Source: an uncultured Lachnospiraceae bacterium (GTDB lineage: Bacteria; Bacillota_A; Clostridia; Lachnospirales; Lachnospiraceae). Taken from it: a DNA stretch of 20,454 nucleotides. Positions 1-7,180 of the stretch are shown piece after piece. The stretch covers positions 1-20,454 of the forward strand of contig CAJUOF010000121.1 in the NCBI GenBank assembly GCA_910587905.1, written 5' to 3'. The position numbers and the translations under genes were made by a program. Position 1 is the stretch's first letter, and each line of letters starts with the position of its first letter. Below the pieces are notes generated by a model. That model made no database searches. It was not told the DNA's origin and was given only the letters and a program-made list of their open reading frames with translations.

Positions 1-231
1 CGGCTCCTTCACCTTGACGATCATGTCGGCACCGGCCCACACCTTCGCCGCATCGGCCACGATCTGGGCGCCGGCGGCCCGATACTCCTCGTCAGAAAAG
101 CCGGAGCCCAGCCCGGCCCCTTCCTCCACCAGCACCCCGTGTCCGGCCTGGACATAGGCACTGACCGCACCGGGAGTGAGCCCCACCCGGAATTCGTTGT
201 TTTTGATCTCTTTCGGTACTCCAATCCTCAT
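1..231 (-). CDS. ald: Alanine dehydrogenase, N-terminal part (cut by window edge)
   Basis: The first 77 codons are visible on the minus strand and the gene runs off the left edge. The N-terminus reads MRIGVPKEIKNNEFRVGLTP, followed by a VQAGHGVLVEEGAGLGSGF stretch, which is the family signature of alanine dehydrogenase (reversible NAD-dependent oxidative deamination of L-alanine to pyruvate and ammonium, cytosolic). K and R residues in this N-terminal segment bind pyruvate in the family. The ATG at 231 is preceded by AAGGAGGGG about 7 nt upstream, a strong ribosome binding site that fixes the start. Upstream is a 274-bp gap to the short-chain dehydrogenase on the same strand, so it probably has its own promoter. 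Nicotinamide nucleotide transhydrogenase alpha subunits share this fold, but the N-terminus fits Ald better. The catalytic and NAD-binding parts are outside the window. Confidence 0.88.
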   Translation of the reverse strand, partial: MRIGVPKEIKNNEFRVGLTPGAVSAYVQAGHGVLVEEGAGLGSGFSDEEYRAAGAQIVADAAKVWAGADMIVKVKEP

Positions 232-505
232 CTGTAATCCCCTCCTTGCAGGAATATTATTTGTCAGGCAATTGCAAAACATAAAATTGCAGGAATATTC
301 TGGCAATATGTCAGTCCAAAGCCTGCACCGCCAGGCGTTCCAGCAAGCCCAGAACCGCAGAAGCCACTCGGGAAAGAGTCCCTCCTGTCTTCTCTGGTCT
401 TGCCTCCACGGCGCAGAGGGCTTTTCCCGGAAATATTGTCAGAATATTCGACAGACTTTCGAGTTTCGCAATTGCCTTATCTTATTTGTCGTGCACCGGC
501 CCCAT
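232..505. promoter_or_regulatory. ald upstream region with repeats and dyads
   Basis: No gene is seen in these 274 bases. A 13-bp direct repeat TTGCAGGAATATT occurs at 246-258 and 287-299. The 8-bp palindrome GCAATTGC occurs at 268-275 and 468-475. Further GAATATT-type boxes lie at 294-300 and 442-449. A hairpin with CGGGAAA (369-375) and CCCTC (380-384) pairs with GAGGG (416-420) and TTTCCCG (423-429). The AT-rich repeats sit just upstream of the ald ribosome binding site and are plausible operator boxes. I could not assign a convincing -35/-10 pair for ald. The hairpin lacks a T-run, so calling it the terminator of the upstream dehydrogenase gene is uncertain. Confidence 0.4.
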
Positions 506-1291
506 TCAGAAGCAGGTGAACGCCCCGTCGATGACAAAATCTGAGCCCGTGGTGAAGGAACTGGCATCACCGGCCAGATAGACACAGATTGCTTCCAGCT
601 CCTCCGGCTTGCCCATTCTCCCCATCGGGGCCATCTCATTCCATTTCTCGATCAGCGGAATCAGCTTCGGCGCATTTAACGTCAGCTCCGTTCCGATATA
701 TCCGGGGCTGATGCTGTTCACCCGCACACCTCGCTTCGCCCACTCGACGGCCAGCGACTTGGTGAGCTGTATGACGGCCGCCTTGGAGGCATTGTATGCG
801 CACTGGGGCTGCGGAACATTGACAATGTGCCCCGACATGGAGGCCGTGTTGATGATCGACCCGCCGCCGTGGGCCAGCATATATTTCCCCGCCGCAAGAT
901 CTGTGAGGAACACTCCGTTCAGATTCACATTGAGCACCTTGTACCACTGGTCAAAAGTCATCTCCTCCGCCGGAACATTGATGCAGATTCCCGCATTGTT
1001 ATGACAGAAGTCCAATCCGCCAAGCTCCCTCACGACCCGCTCCACCATGGCATCCACCTGCTTCTGGTCCGTACAGTCCGTCTCGATGGCAATCACCTTC
1101 CTGCCGGTCTTCTCCGCAAGCTCCGCCGCCGTCTTTTCTGCCTCTTTGACGTCGATATCTACGATTGCCACGTCCGCACCGGCCTCCGCAAATGCCGTCG
1201 CCGTGCACTTCCCGATGCCCCTCGCCGCACCGGTGACAAATCCCTTTTTCCCGTCCAATCTCATCTTCTCAATAATTCCCACTTTGCTCAC
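506..1291 (-). CDS. Short-chain dehydrogenase/reductase (SDR), NAD-type, probable polyol dehydrogenase
   Basis: A classical SDR of about 261 residues. It has the cofactor motif TGAARGIG (20-27), an acidic residue ending the second strand (VDID, 43-46) that favours NAD over NADP, NNAG (98-101), the catalytic Ser/Tyr/Lys set (S151 or S153, Y166 in YNASK, K170), and the PGYIGTE segment after it. It probably oxidises a sugar alcohol or reduces the matching ketose. The substrate cannot be read from sequence, but the divergent ribulokinase-like kinase suggests a pentitol. I chose the GTG at 1291 because AAAGGA lies 4 nt upstream. An ATG at 1264 (MRLDGKKG) matches the usual SDR start more closely, and an ATG at 1333 has no visible ribosome binding site. 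A TTGACG-17-TAATAT promoter lies upstream. Confidence 0.85.
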   Translation of the reverse strand: MSKVGIIEKMRLDGKKGFVTGAARGIGKCTATAFAEAGADVAIVDIDVKEAEKTAAELAEKTGRKVIAIETDCTDQKQVDAMVERVVRELGGLDFCHNNAGICINVPAEEMTFDQWYKVLNVNLNGVFLTDLAAGKYMLAHGGGSIINTASMSGHIVNVPQPQCAYNASKAAVIQLTKSLAVEWAKRGVRVNSISPGYIGTELTLNAPKLIPLIEKWNEMAPMGRMGKPEELEAICVYLAGDASSFTTGSDFVIDGAFTCF

Positions 1292-1349
1292 CCATTCCTT
1301 TCTTTGTCTTACTCCGTCCGTTTCCATAATCATGAAGTATTCTAATTAC

Positions 1350-1378
1350 ATATTAATCTCAAAAATAGTATTCGTCAA
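1350..1378 (-). promoter_or_regulatory. Sigma-A promoter for the SDR gene
   Basis: On the minus strand, TTGACG (1378-1373) and TAATAT (1355-1350) are separated by exactly 17 bp. It fires away from the kinase promoter, so the two genes share a divergent control region. Confidence 0.65.
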
Positions 1379-1389
1379 TCCGTAATAAA

Positions 1390-1403
1390 CTCAAAATTTT
1401 CAG
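1390..1403. promoter_or_regulatory. Candidate operator palindrome between divergent promoters
   Basis: CTCAAAATTTTCAG is symmetric at 12 of 14 positions and lies between the -35 boxes of the two divergent promoters. One regulator bound here could control both genes. No regulator gene is adjacent, and the AT-rich core could arise by chance. Confidence 0.3.
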
Positions 1404-1429
1404 ATTTTACATGTGAAAGCCCCTGTTTA

Positions 1430-1458
1430 TTGACTTTAATTCTGATTCCGAATATAAT
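1430..1458 (+). promoter_or_regulatory. Sigma-A promoter for the ribulokinase-like gene
   Basis: TTGACT (1430-1435) and a perfect TATAAT (1453-1458) are separated by 17 bp, 46 bp upstream of the start codon. This is one of the best promoter matches in the window. Confidence 0.8.
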
Positions 1459-1504
1459 ACTAGTCAGTTAAGACAGCCATTATTTTTACAGGAGGAGGTT
1501 TTCT

Positions 1505-3169
1505 ATGAACAAGAAGAAATATGTGATTGGGCTGGACTACGGCACTCTTTCCGGCCGCGCAGTGGTGGCAGAGGCAGACACCGGAGCGATCCTCTCGCAG
1601 GCGGTAAAAGAATACTTCCACGGAGTGATGGACCGTGAGCTTCCCTGCGGTGTCCGGCTGGATGTGGACTGGGCTTTGGAGCATCCGCAGGACTATCTGG
1701 ACGTGCTTAAAGAGACCGTCCCCGCGGCAGTCCGCCAGGCGGAGGTTTCCCCGGAGGACATCATCGGTCTTGCCATCGACTTCACCGCTTCGACGGTTCT
1801 CCCCATCGACCAGGACGGGACGCCCCTGTGCCTGCTGCCGGAATTTGAAAATCGCCCCCATGCCTATGTAAAGCTCTGGAAGCACCATGCCGCTCAGCCG
1901 GAGGCCGACGAGATCAATGCCCTGCTCACGGAGCGGGGAGAGATCGACCTGCCCCGCTACGGCGGAAAAATTTCCTCCGAGCTTATGCTGCCCAAGGCCT
2001 TCCAGATTCTTAAGGAGGACCCGGAAATCTACGAGCGGGCCGATCAGATCCTGGAGGCCGGCGACTGGCTGACCCTCGTGCTCACCGGTTCCCGCCGCCG
2101 TTCCGCCAGCATGGCCGGCTACAAGGCCATGTGGATGGAGGATGAGGGATATCCCGGCCACGATTTCCTAAAAGCCCTCGATCCCAGGCTGGAAACTTAT
2201 GTGGAGGACAAGCTCACCACGGATATCTGCCCCATGGGAGGCAGGATCGGCGTGTTGACGGAAGCCTGGGCCGAGACATTGGGCCTTCTGCCCGGGACAG
2301 CCGTGGGCGCAAGCATCATCGACTCCCACGTGGGACTTCCCGGCTGTGGAATCGCAAAGCCGGGCCAGATGATGCTGATCCTCGGCACGTCAAGTGTACA
2401 GCTTGCCCTCAGCGAAACGCCTTACTCCGGTGAAGGTGTCTGCGGGGCCGTGAAGGGCGGGATCATGCCCGGCTACTATGCACTGGAATCCGGCTTGGCC
2501 GGAGTCGGCGACATCTTCGGCTGGTTCGTGGACAACTGCGTTCCCGCTTCCTATAAAGAAGCCGCCAAAGCCGAGGGTTTAGGCATCCACGAATATCTCA
2601 CCCGCCTGGCCGGAAAGCTGGCTCCCGGTGAAAGCGGCCTTCTGGCCCTGGATTGGTGGAATGGAAACAAAACCCCCTTCGTCAGCGTCGACTTATCCGG
2701 AATGATCGTGGGCTGCACCCTTGCGACGCTCCCTGAGGAGATTTACCGGACACTCATCGAGGCCACAGGTTTCGGAACCCGCCTGATCATGGAAGCCTTT
2801 GAGCATGCAGTACCCGTGAACGAAATCCGCGCCTGCGGCGGCATTGCAGAGAAAAATCCCATGCTCATGCAGATCTTCGCAGACATCACCAACCGGGAAA
2901 TCAAGGTTTCCGCCTCCGACCAGACGGCCGCCCTGGGCGCCGCCATGTATGCCGCCGTCGCCGCCGGTTCCGAAAAGGGCGGCTATGATTCCATCTTCGA
3001 CGCCGCCGAGGCCATGAGCCGTATGAGGGAGGAATCCTACCGGCCCATTCCGGAGCACGTGGCCGTCTATGAAGCCCTTTACCAGGAATACTGCCGTCTG
3101 AAGGATTATTTTGGGAAAAAGAATCCCGTGATGAAACGGCTGAAACAGCTTCGGCAGAAGAATCGTTAA
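1505..3169 (+). CDS. araB: Ribulokinase-like FGGY carbohydrate kinase
   Basis: A 554-residue FGGY kinase, the normal length for L-ribulokinase, which phosphorylates L-ribulose (and often other pentuloses or pentitols) with ATP in the cytosol. The N-terminal ATPase fold motif GLDYGTLSGRAVV (9-21) is present. A catalytic Asp lies in IIDSHVG (D273), a GTSS turn at 294-297, and ACGG (443-446) in the nucleotide-binding half. The DWWNGN segment (383-388) followed by VDLSG is typical of the AraB branch rather than xylulo- or glycerol kinases. The ATG at 1505 follows GGAGGAGG. There is no araA or araD beside it. The partner is a divergent SDR, so the natural substrate may be L-ribulose or a related ketose made by that dehydrogenase. 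Family assignment is firm; substrate is inference. Confidence 0.9.
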   Translation: MNKKKYVIGLDYGTLSGRAVVAEADTGAILSQAVKEYFHGVMDRELPCGVRLDVDWALEHPQDYLDVLKETVPAAVRQAEVSPEDIIGLAIDFTASTVLPIDQDGTPLCLLPEFENRPHAYVKLWKHHAAQPEADEINALLTERGEIDLPRYGGKISSELMLPKAFQILKEDPEIYERADQILEAGDWLTLVLTGSRRRSASMAGYKAMWMEDEGYPGHDFLKALDPRLETYVEDKLTTDICPMGGRIGVLTEAWAETLGLLPGTAVGASIIDSHVGLPGCGIAKPGQMMLILGTSSVQLALSETPYSGEGVCGAVKGGIMPGYYALESGLAGVGDIFGWFVDNCVPASYKEAAKAEGLGIHEYLTRLAGKLAPGESGLLALDWWNGNKTPFVSVDLSGMIVGCTLATLPEEIYRTLIEATGFGTRLIMEAFEHAVPVNEIRACGGIAEKNPMLMQIFADITNREIKVSASDQTAALGAAMYAAVAAGSEKGGYDSIFDAAEAMSRMREESYRPIPEHVAVYEALYQEYCRLKDYFGKKNPVMKRLKQLRQKNR

Positions 3170-3178
3170 ATGAAAACC

Positions 3179-3258
3179 GGCCGCCGCCGGGTATGTCCAG
3201 CGCAAACGCGACTTAAAACACGCCGATCGTTTGCTTTTTGATATACCCGGCGGCGGCC
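3179..3258. terminator. Nested inverted repeat, probable bidirectional terminator
   Basis: A perfect 16-bp inverted repeat (GGCCGCCGCCGGGTAT at 3179-3194, complement at 3243-3258) encloses a second 7-bp inverted repeat (GCAAACG at 3202-3208, CGTTTGC at 3228-3234) that is followed by TTTTT on the plus strand. On the minus strand the outer stem is followed by GGTTTTCATTT. It lies between two convergent genes, so termination in both directions is the likely role. The long two-layer stem is larger than an ordinary intrinsic terminator. Confidence 0.6.
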
Positions 3259-3267
3259 CATTTAATT

Positions 3268-3624
3268 TTAGAGAAGTTCCCCCTTCTTTTCAAGGATCGC
3301 CGCTGCTGCCGCGCAGGCGGGGCAGTCGCAGTATTTTTCACCGGACGCCTGGAGCTCTCTCCCGTGGGCGGCCACGTTTTTCGCCGTATCCGCGCCGAAC
3401 ACCTGAACTCCCGCCTCGGACTCCGCAAACGCAATCAACCCTTCCACCGGCATGATGTCCATCTCAAGCTCCGCGATCAGTTTCTTTGTCTCTTCCGCCT
3501 CACGGTCTGTCCCGGCGCTGTCCAGCCAAGCCTGCCCTGCCGCCTTCGCCTCCGCCGAGCAGGACACGGCCCCTGTCAGTTCCTTTACCTTCTCCGTTAC
3601 ATAATTCCTTACCTTCTGATCCAT
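3268..3624 (-). CDS. Small conserved protein with C-x-C-x2-C motif, function unknown
   Basis: A 118-residue, charged, mostly helical cytosolic protein. It ends with a CDCPACAAAAAILEKK segment; CDCPAC gives three cysteines that could bind a metal or Fe-S cluster or act as redox thiols. A fourth cysteine lies near residue 22. No signal peptide or membrane segment is seen. I recognise it as a family common in Clostridia, especially Lachnospiraceae. I recall database names that call some members a chaperone, but nothing in this sequence supports a chaperone fold. It starts 6 nt after the MarR stop codon, so it is the second gene of that operon and probably the regulator's target. A metal or thiol stress role is a guess from this context. 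Confidence 0.75.
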   Translation of the reverse strand: MDQKVRNYVTEKVKELTGAVSCSAEAKAAGQAWLDSAGTDREAEETKKLIAELEMDIMPVEGLIAFAESEAGVQVFGADTAKNVAAHGRELQASGEKYCDCPACAAAAAILEKKGELL

Positions 3625-3630
3625 AACCTT

Positions 3631-4071
3631 TCATCCTTTCCCTTCATATCGTTTCAGATTTTCATGAACCCGGCCCAACAGTGCTTCACTTTGCACAATC
3701 TCTGTCTCCGTAAAACCCGCATAAAAAATTGAAGTCATCCGGTCGGACACAGCCATATATGCCTGCTGCAGCTTCCAAGCCTTTGCCGTCAGGGTGAGCA
3801 ATGTCTTTCGGCGGTCACTCTCATCCGGAATGCGGCGGACCAGCCCGGACTCTTCCATGCGGTCAATCATACCCGTAAGGGTCGTGGCCGCAAGTCCCGT
3901 CTTGTCGGCAAGCTCCGTAAAAGAAATGTGTTCCTCCTGCCACAGCACATAGAGAATCCTTCCCTGTGCCCCATTAAATGCGTCAATGCTCTGTTCCGTT
4001 AAAATACGCTCAAAGATCCTGTCACTGAGCCGCTTAATCTGTGAGACAAGATTGCCTCCTTGAATATCCAT
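3631..4071 (-). CDS. MarR-family transcriptional regulator
   Basis: A 146-residue winged-helix regulator, the usual MarR length. The region around residues 45-100 contains the helix-turn-helix (FTELADKTGLAATTLTGMID) and the wing with the family's D-x-R-D/S-x-R-x3 pattern, here DESDRRKTLLTLT. The helices before and after form the dimer interface. Such proteins are dimeric repressors relieved by small phenolic or other ligands, or by thiol oxidation. No cysteine is present, so redox sensing through its own thiols is excluded. ATG at 4071 follows AGGAGGGA. It is the first gene of a two-gene operon with the small Cys-motif protein. A palindrome overlapping its -10 box suggests autorepression. Confidence 0.9.
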   Translation of the reverse strand: MDIQGGNLVSQIKRLSDRIFERILTEQSIDAFNGAQGRILYVLWQEEHISFTELADKTGLAATTLTGMIDRMEESGLVRRIPDESDRRKTLLTLTAKAWKLQQAYMAVSDRMTSIFYAGFTETEIVQSEALLGRVHENLKRYEGKG

Positions 4072-4084
4072 GAAAATCCCTCCT

Positions 4085-4119
4085 GTATAGGATTATACTA
4101 TATAGAAATATTTTGTAAA
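4085..4119 (-). promoter_or_regulatory. marR operon promoter with overlapping operator palindrome
   Basis: On the minus strand TTTACA (4119-4114) and TATAAT (4097-4092) are 16 bp apart. The palindrome GTATA-GGAT-TATAC (4085-4098) covers the -10 box, and CTATATAG lies directly beside it. This is the expected place for a MarR dimer to block its own promoter. The promoter lies just outside the 3' end of the SprT-like gene. Confidence 0.6.
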
Positions 4120-4128
4120 GTCCTTATT

Positions 4129-4683
4129 TTAAATTACTCTCATTTCCACCTTAAGCCTCCCCCCGCATCTTCCGCAGCGAAAGTCCTCCGGCCTCCTGAT
4201 CAGCTTGCTTGCCCTCTGTCTGTAAGCCTGTACGCCGCAGCCTGTGCAGGTAATCCTGTATCTGGCCTGCCTGGTCAAAGCAGCCTGTGACAGAGGAGCC
4301 TCTCCCCACGGTTTTTCTTCCTGTGAAAGTTGCGAAAGTCCCTTCTCCTCACAGGATGAGGTCCGCTTGATCTGATACTGAGGATATTCCCTCCCCACCA
4401 GCTCCGCCAGCAGTCTCCATTTCCCTTTATGGCCCAGACACCCGTCCACCGTATGCAAAAGCTCATGGATAATGGTTGTCTTGACCGCAATTTCATCCAC
4501 CTCGTCCCCCAGAAGCCGCTCTGAAATTTCAATATCAAAAACTCCCCTCGCCGCCGGCCTGCACTGGCCCCAGCGGCTTTTCGCCCGACGGTTGACAGAC
4601 CAGCTTCTCACACTCCCACACCGAATCCCAATCGCCTCAAGCTCCGCCGTACACTCGGCGGCAAGCTTCTCCAAATCCTTCAT
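4129..4683 (-). CDS. SprT-like zinc metalloprotease with C-terminal zinc ribbon
   Basis: A 184-residue SprT-family protein. The zinc-protease motif HELLH is at 73-77, with the third ligand His85 in GCLGHKGKW, as in SprT/Spartan. The region before it (VNRRAKSRWGQC, then FDIEIS) is the family's conserved N-terminal part. A C-terminal zinc ribbon has C146-x2-C149 and C170-x2-C173. Eukaryotic Spartan degrades DNA-protein crosslinks; the bacterial members are poorly characterised. The ATG overlaps the recD2 stop codon by four bases (ATGA), so the two are translationally coupled. This places a candidate crosslink protease directly with a DNA helicase. The linker between protease core and ribbon (about 105-140) looks unstructured. 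Confidence 0.88.
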   Translation of the reverse strand: MKDLEKLAAECTAELEAIGIRCGSVRSWSVNRRAKSRWGQCRPAARGVFDIEISERLLGDEVDEIAVKTTIIHELLHTVDGCLGHKGKWRLLAELVGREYPQYQIKRTSSCEEKGLSQLSQEEKPWGEAPLSQAALTRQARYRITCTGCGVQAYRQRASKLIRRPEDFRCGRCGGRLKVEMRVI

Positions 4684-6929
4684 TGAAACGCCTCCCGTTC
4701 CTCATTCCGCGGATTCTCCGGCACCGCGTTCAGTCGTTTTCCCAACATCGTGTTACGTCTGTTCACCGTCACATTCCGCACCGCATAAGCCAGCGCCCTC
4801 TTTGTTCCCACCAACACCAAAATCTTTTTTGCTCTGGTTATCCCCGTATAAATCAGATTCCGCTGCAGCATGGCAAAATGACTCATGAGCACAGGCATGA
4901 CCACCACCGGATATTCGGAACCCTGCGCTTTGTGGATGGTAACTGCGTAGGCATGGACCAGTTCGTCAAGCTCTGTCAAGTCATATTCCACATAACGATC
5001 GTCAAAAAGGACGATCAGCGTCCTCTCTTCCTGATTCACCGAATCAATGACCCCGATATCACCGTTAAAAACTTCTTTATCGTAATTATTCTTAATCTGC
5101 ATGACCTTGTCGTCTCTGCGAAAGACCATGCCGCTCCTCCTAAGCCCCTCGCCGCCGGGATTCAACGCCTCCTGCAGAGCCATATTCAGATTGGCGGCGC
5201 CCGCAATGCCCCGCTGCATGGGCGTTAGCACCTGAATCCGGGAAGAAGGCACATGATAGTACTGGGGAAGACGCCGTCTCACCAGATCCACAATCTCCGA
5301 AACTGCCGCCTCCGGCTCCCCCCTCTCGATAAAAAAGAAATCCGTGTGGGACCCGTTGGAAATGTCCGGCATCTTCCCATCGTTGACCCGGTGGGCGTTC
5401 ATGATGATCCGGCTCTCTGCGGACTGGCGAAAAATCCTGGTCAGCCGCACCACCGGAAACTGTCCTGAGTCAATGATATCCCGCAGCACATTTCCGGCAC
5501 CCACAGAGGGGAGCTGATCAATATCGCCCACCAGAATCAACCGCATCCCGGAGGGAATCGCTTTCAGCAGAGAATTCATCAGAATCAAATCAATCATAGA
5601 GCACTCGTCCACAATCAGCACATCCCCCGCCAGCGGCTGCTCTTCATTTTTTTGATAGCCCTCCGGTGGTTTAAACTCCAGCAGCCGATGAATGGTCTTT
5701 GCCGGAAGCCCTGTGGTCTCCGTCATACGCTTTGCCGCCCTTCCTGTAGGCGCTGCCAGAAGGATCCGCAAGCCGCCAGCTTTCAGCGCGGCGATAATTC
5801 CCCGCGTTACCGTCGTCTTTCCCGTACCTGGTCCTCCGGTTATTACCATTACTTTTGAGAATGCTGACAGCCGGATAGCCTCTCCCTGTACCTCATCATA
5901 AGTCATATGTACCAATTCCTCAATATGGGATACATTCACGGAAAGCTCCGGGTTTCCCGTCTCCGCCCGCGCTTTTGCCAGACTCGCCCACAGCCGGTCC
6001 CCGGCCGGTTCCCGCTTCAGGCGCAGGAGCCCGTTGGCTACACCGATCTCCGCAAAATAGAAAGGCGGAAGATAGACCGCATCCGTCCGGACATCGTCTC
6101 CCACTGTCTCGTCAAAAGAAATCTTCGTTTCCAGGATCAGATCTTGATCCTTTAACATCTGATCCATGGTCATGACCAGAACCGTCTCGTCCGCTTCCAA
6201 AAGCTCTGCCGCCCTTTTTAAGAGCTGTCCCCGCTCTCCGTACACATGGCCTTCATCTGCCAGCCGGCTCAGGGTATACATGATCCCGCTTCGCAGGCGA
6301 ACAAAACTTTCCTTCTCAAAACCCAGCTTCTCCGCGATGACATCCGCCGTCTTAAAACCGATCCCCCAGATATCGTCCGCCAGCCGAAAGGGATTCTCCT
6401 TCACCTTCGGAACACTCTCATTTCCATACCGGCGATAGATCCTGGCGGCAAAGGCCGTGCTGACGCCGTGGTCCTGCAGAAACAACATGACATTCTTGAT
6501 CTCCTTCTGCCGCTCCCATCCCTCCCGGATCTGTTCTACCCGCCGCTTTCCGATCCCCGGAATCTCCAAGAGCCGTTCAATCTCTGTCTCAATCACCTCC
6601 AGGGTCTCCGTACCGAAATGTCCTACAATCCGCTTTGCAAATTTGGGGCCCACTCCTTTAATTAAGCCGGAGCCAAGATACTTCTCCATGCCATATACAG
6701 TTGCAGGCATGGTTTCCTCCCATCGCTCTGCCTGAAACTGACGGCCGTATTTTGCATCCACCTTCCAATTTCCGTCCACCAAAAGCACGGAGCCCACCGT
6801 GACATCCACCAGATTTCCCACCAGAGGCACCAGCTCCTGATACCCCTTCACCCGCACTTTTAGTACCGAATAGCCATTCTCCGGATTCTGGTACGTGATC
6901 CTCTCTACGACACAGCGGAGCTTCGTCAT
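4680..6929 (-). CDS. recD2: RecD2-type ATP-dependent 5'-3' DNA helicase
   Basis: A 749-residue superfamily 1B helicase of the RecBC-independent RecD2 type. An OB-like N-terminal domain is followed by helix-hairpin-helix motifs (LIKGVGPKFAKR near 89-100 and IPGIGKRRVEQI near 123-134), which are absent from enterobacterial RecD. Walker A is GGPGTGKT (365-372), motif Ia APTGRAAKR (393-401), Walker B VDECSM (440-445), motif III GDIDQLPSVGAGN (468-480). The C-terminal motif AVTIHKAQGSEYP shows the UvrD-like C-terminal domain. It acts in mismatch and replication-fork repair in other Firmicutes. The ATG at 6929 follows AAAAGGGGG by about 10 nt. It is the first gene of an operon with the SprT-like protease. 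Confidence 0.95.
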   Translation of the reverse strand: MTKLRCVVERITYQNPENGYSVLKVRVKGYQELVPLVGNLVDVTVGSVLLVDGNWKVDAKYGRQFQAERWEETMPATVYGMEKYLGSGLIKGVGPKFAKRIVGHFGTETLEVIETEIERLLEIPGIGKRRVEQIREGWERQKEIKNVMLFLQDHGVSTAFAARIYRRYGNESVPKVKENPFRLADDIWGIGFKTADVIAEKLGFEKESFVRLRSGIMYTLSRLADEGHVYGERGQLLKRAAELLEADETVLVMTMDQMLKDQDLILETKISFDETVGDDVRTDAVYLPPFYFAEIGVANGLLRLKREPAGDRLWASLAKARAETGNPELSVNVSHIEELVHMTYDEVQGEAIRLSAFSKVMVITGGPGTGKTTVTRGIIAALKAGGLRILLAAPTGRAAKRMTETTGLPAKTIHRLLEFKPPEGYQKNEEQPLAGDVLIVDECSMIDLILMNSLLKAIPSGMRLILVGDIDQLPSVGAGNVLRDIIDSGQFPVVRLTRIFRQSAESRIIMNAHRVNDGKMPDISNGSHTDFFFIERGEPEAAVSEIVDLVRRRLPQYYHVPSSRIQVLTPMQRGIAGAANLNMALQEALNPGGEGLRRSGMVFRRDDKVMQIKNNYDKEVFNGDIGVIDSVNQEERTLIVLFDDRYVEYDLTELDELVHAYAVTIHKAQGSEYPVVVMPVLMSHFAMLQRNLIYTGITRAKKILVLVGTKRALAYAVRNVTVNRRNTMLGKRLNAVPENPRNEEREAFQ

Positions 6930-6979
6930 GAGATCCCATCCCCCTTTTACCGCTAGACACTGCCTTTCTCTATTTTTTT

Positions 6980-7008
6980 ATTATAACATGTACGTTCCGC
7001 CGTTACAA
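6980..7008 (-). promoter_or_regulatory. recD2-sprT promoter
   Basis: On the minus strand TTGTAA (7008-7003) and a perfect TATAAT (6985-6980) are 17 bp apart, about 50 bp before the recD2 start codon. Confidence 0.75.
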
Positions 7009-7024
7009 TCCGATGAAACACATC

Positions 7025-7093
7025 ATCGCGAAGCATGCCCTTGGGGTATCGCGAAGCATGCCCTTGGGGTATCGCGTAGCATACCCTTGGGTG
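7025..7093. repeat. Three tandem 23-bp repeats that form hairpins
   Basis: The unit ATCGCGAAGCATGCCCTTGG plus GGT is repeated perfectly at 7025-7047 and 7048-7070. A third, diverged copy is at 7071-7093. Across each unit junction GGGTAT pairs with ATGCCC or ATACCC, with an inner GC-GAA-GC mini-stem. The second arm changes from ATGCCC to ATACCC in the last copy, which keeps pairing (G-U to A-U). The block sits directly upstream of the recD2 promoter and downstream of queT. It resembles REP-type hairpin repeats and has no spacers, so it is not CRISPR. Confidence 0.8.
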
Positions 7094-7125
7094 CCGGCGC
7101 GTTTCCCTGGATCCTTCGTAACATA

Positions 7126-7159
7126 AATCAGCCGGACCACAGAACTGATCCGGCTGATT
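7126..7159 (-). terminator. Probable queT terminator
   Basis: An 11-bp perfect stem (AATCAGCCGGA at 7126-7136 and its complement at 7149-7159) with a 12-nt loop lies about 20 bp after the queT stop. The T-rich tail on the minus strand is short (TTTATGTT), so termination strength is uncertain. Confidence 0.55.
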
Positions 7160-7180
7160 CAAACTCATCGCTCATTCTTT

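Noticed and set aside
1460..2161. 233-codon minus-strand frame inside the ribulokinase gene
   Set aside because: It is antisense to a gene with complete FGGY motifs and gives no family resemblance.
3238..3732. 164-codon plus-strand frame
   Set aside because: It crosses the small Cys-motif gene and part of marR, both well supported on the minus strand, and looks like a Pro/Arg/Leu-rich shadow.
7025..7093. CRISPR array
   Set aside because: The 23-bp units are directly adjacent with no unique spacers, and no cas gene is present.
6953..7168. Small protein encoded across the 23-bp repeats
   Set aside because: The open frames through the repeats on both strands lack ribosome binding sites. The unit is 23 bp, not a multiple of 3, so the repeated peptide changes frame between copies.
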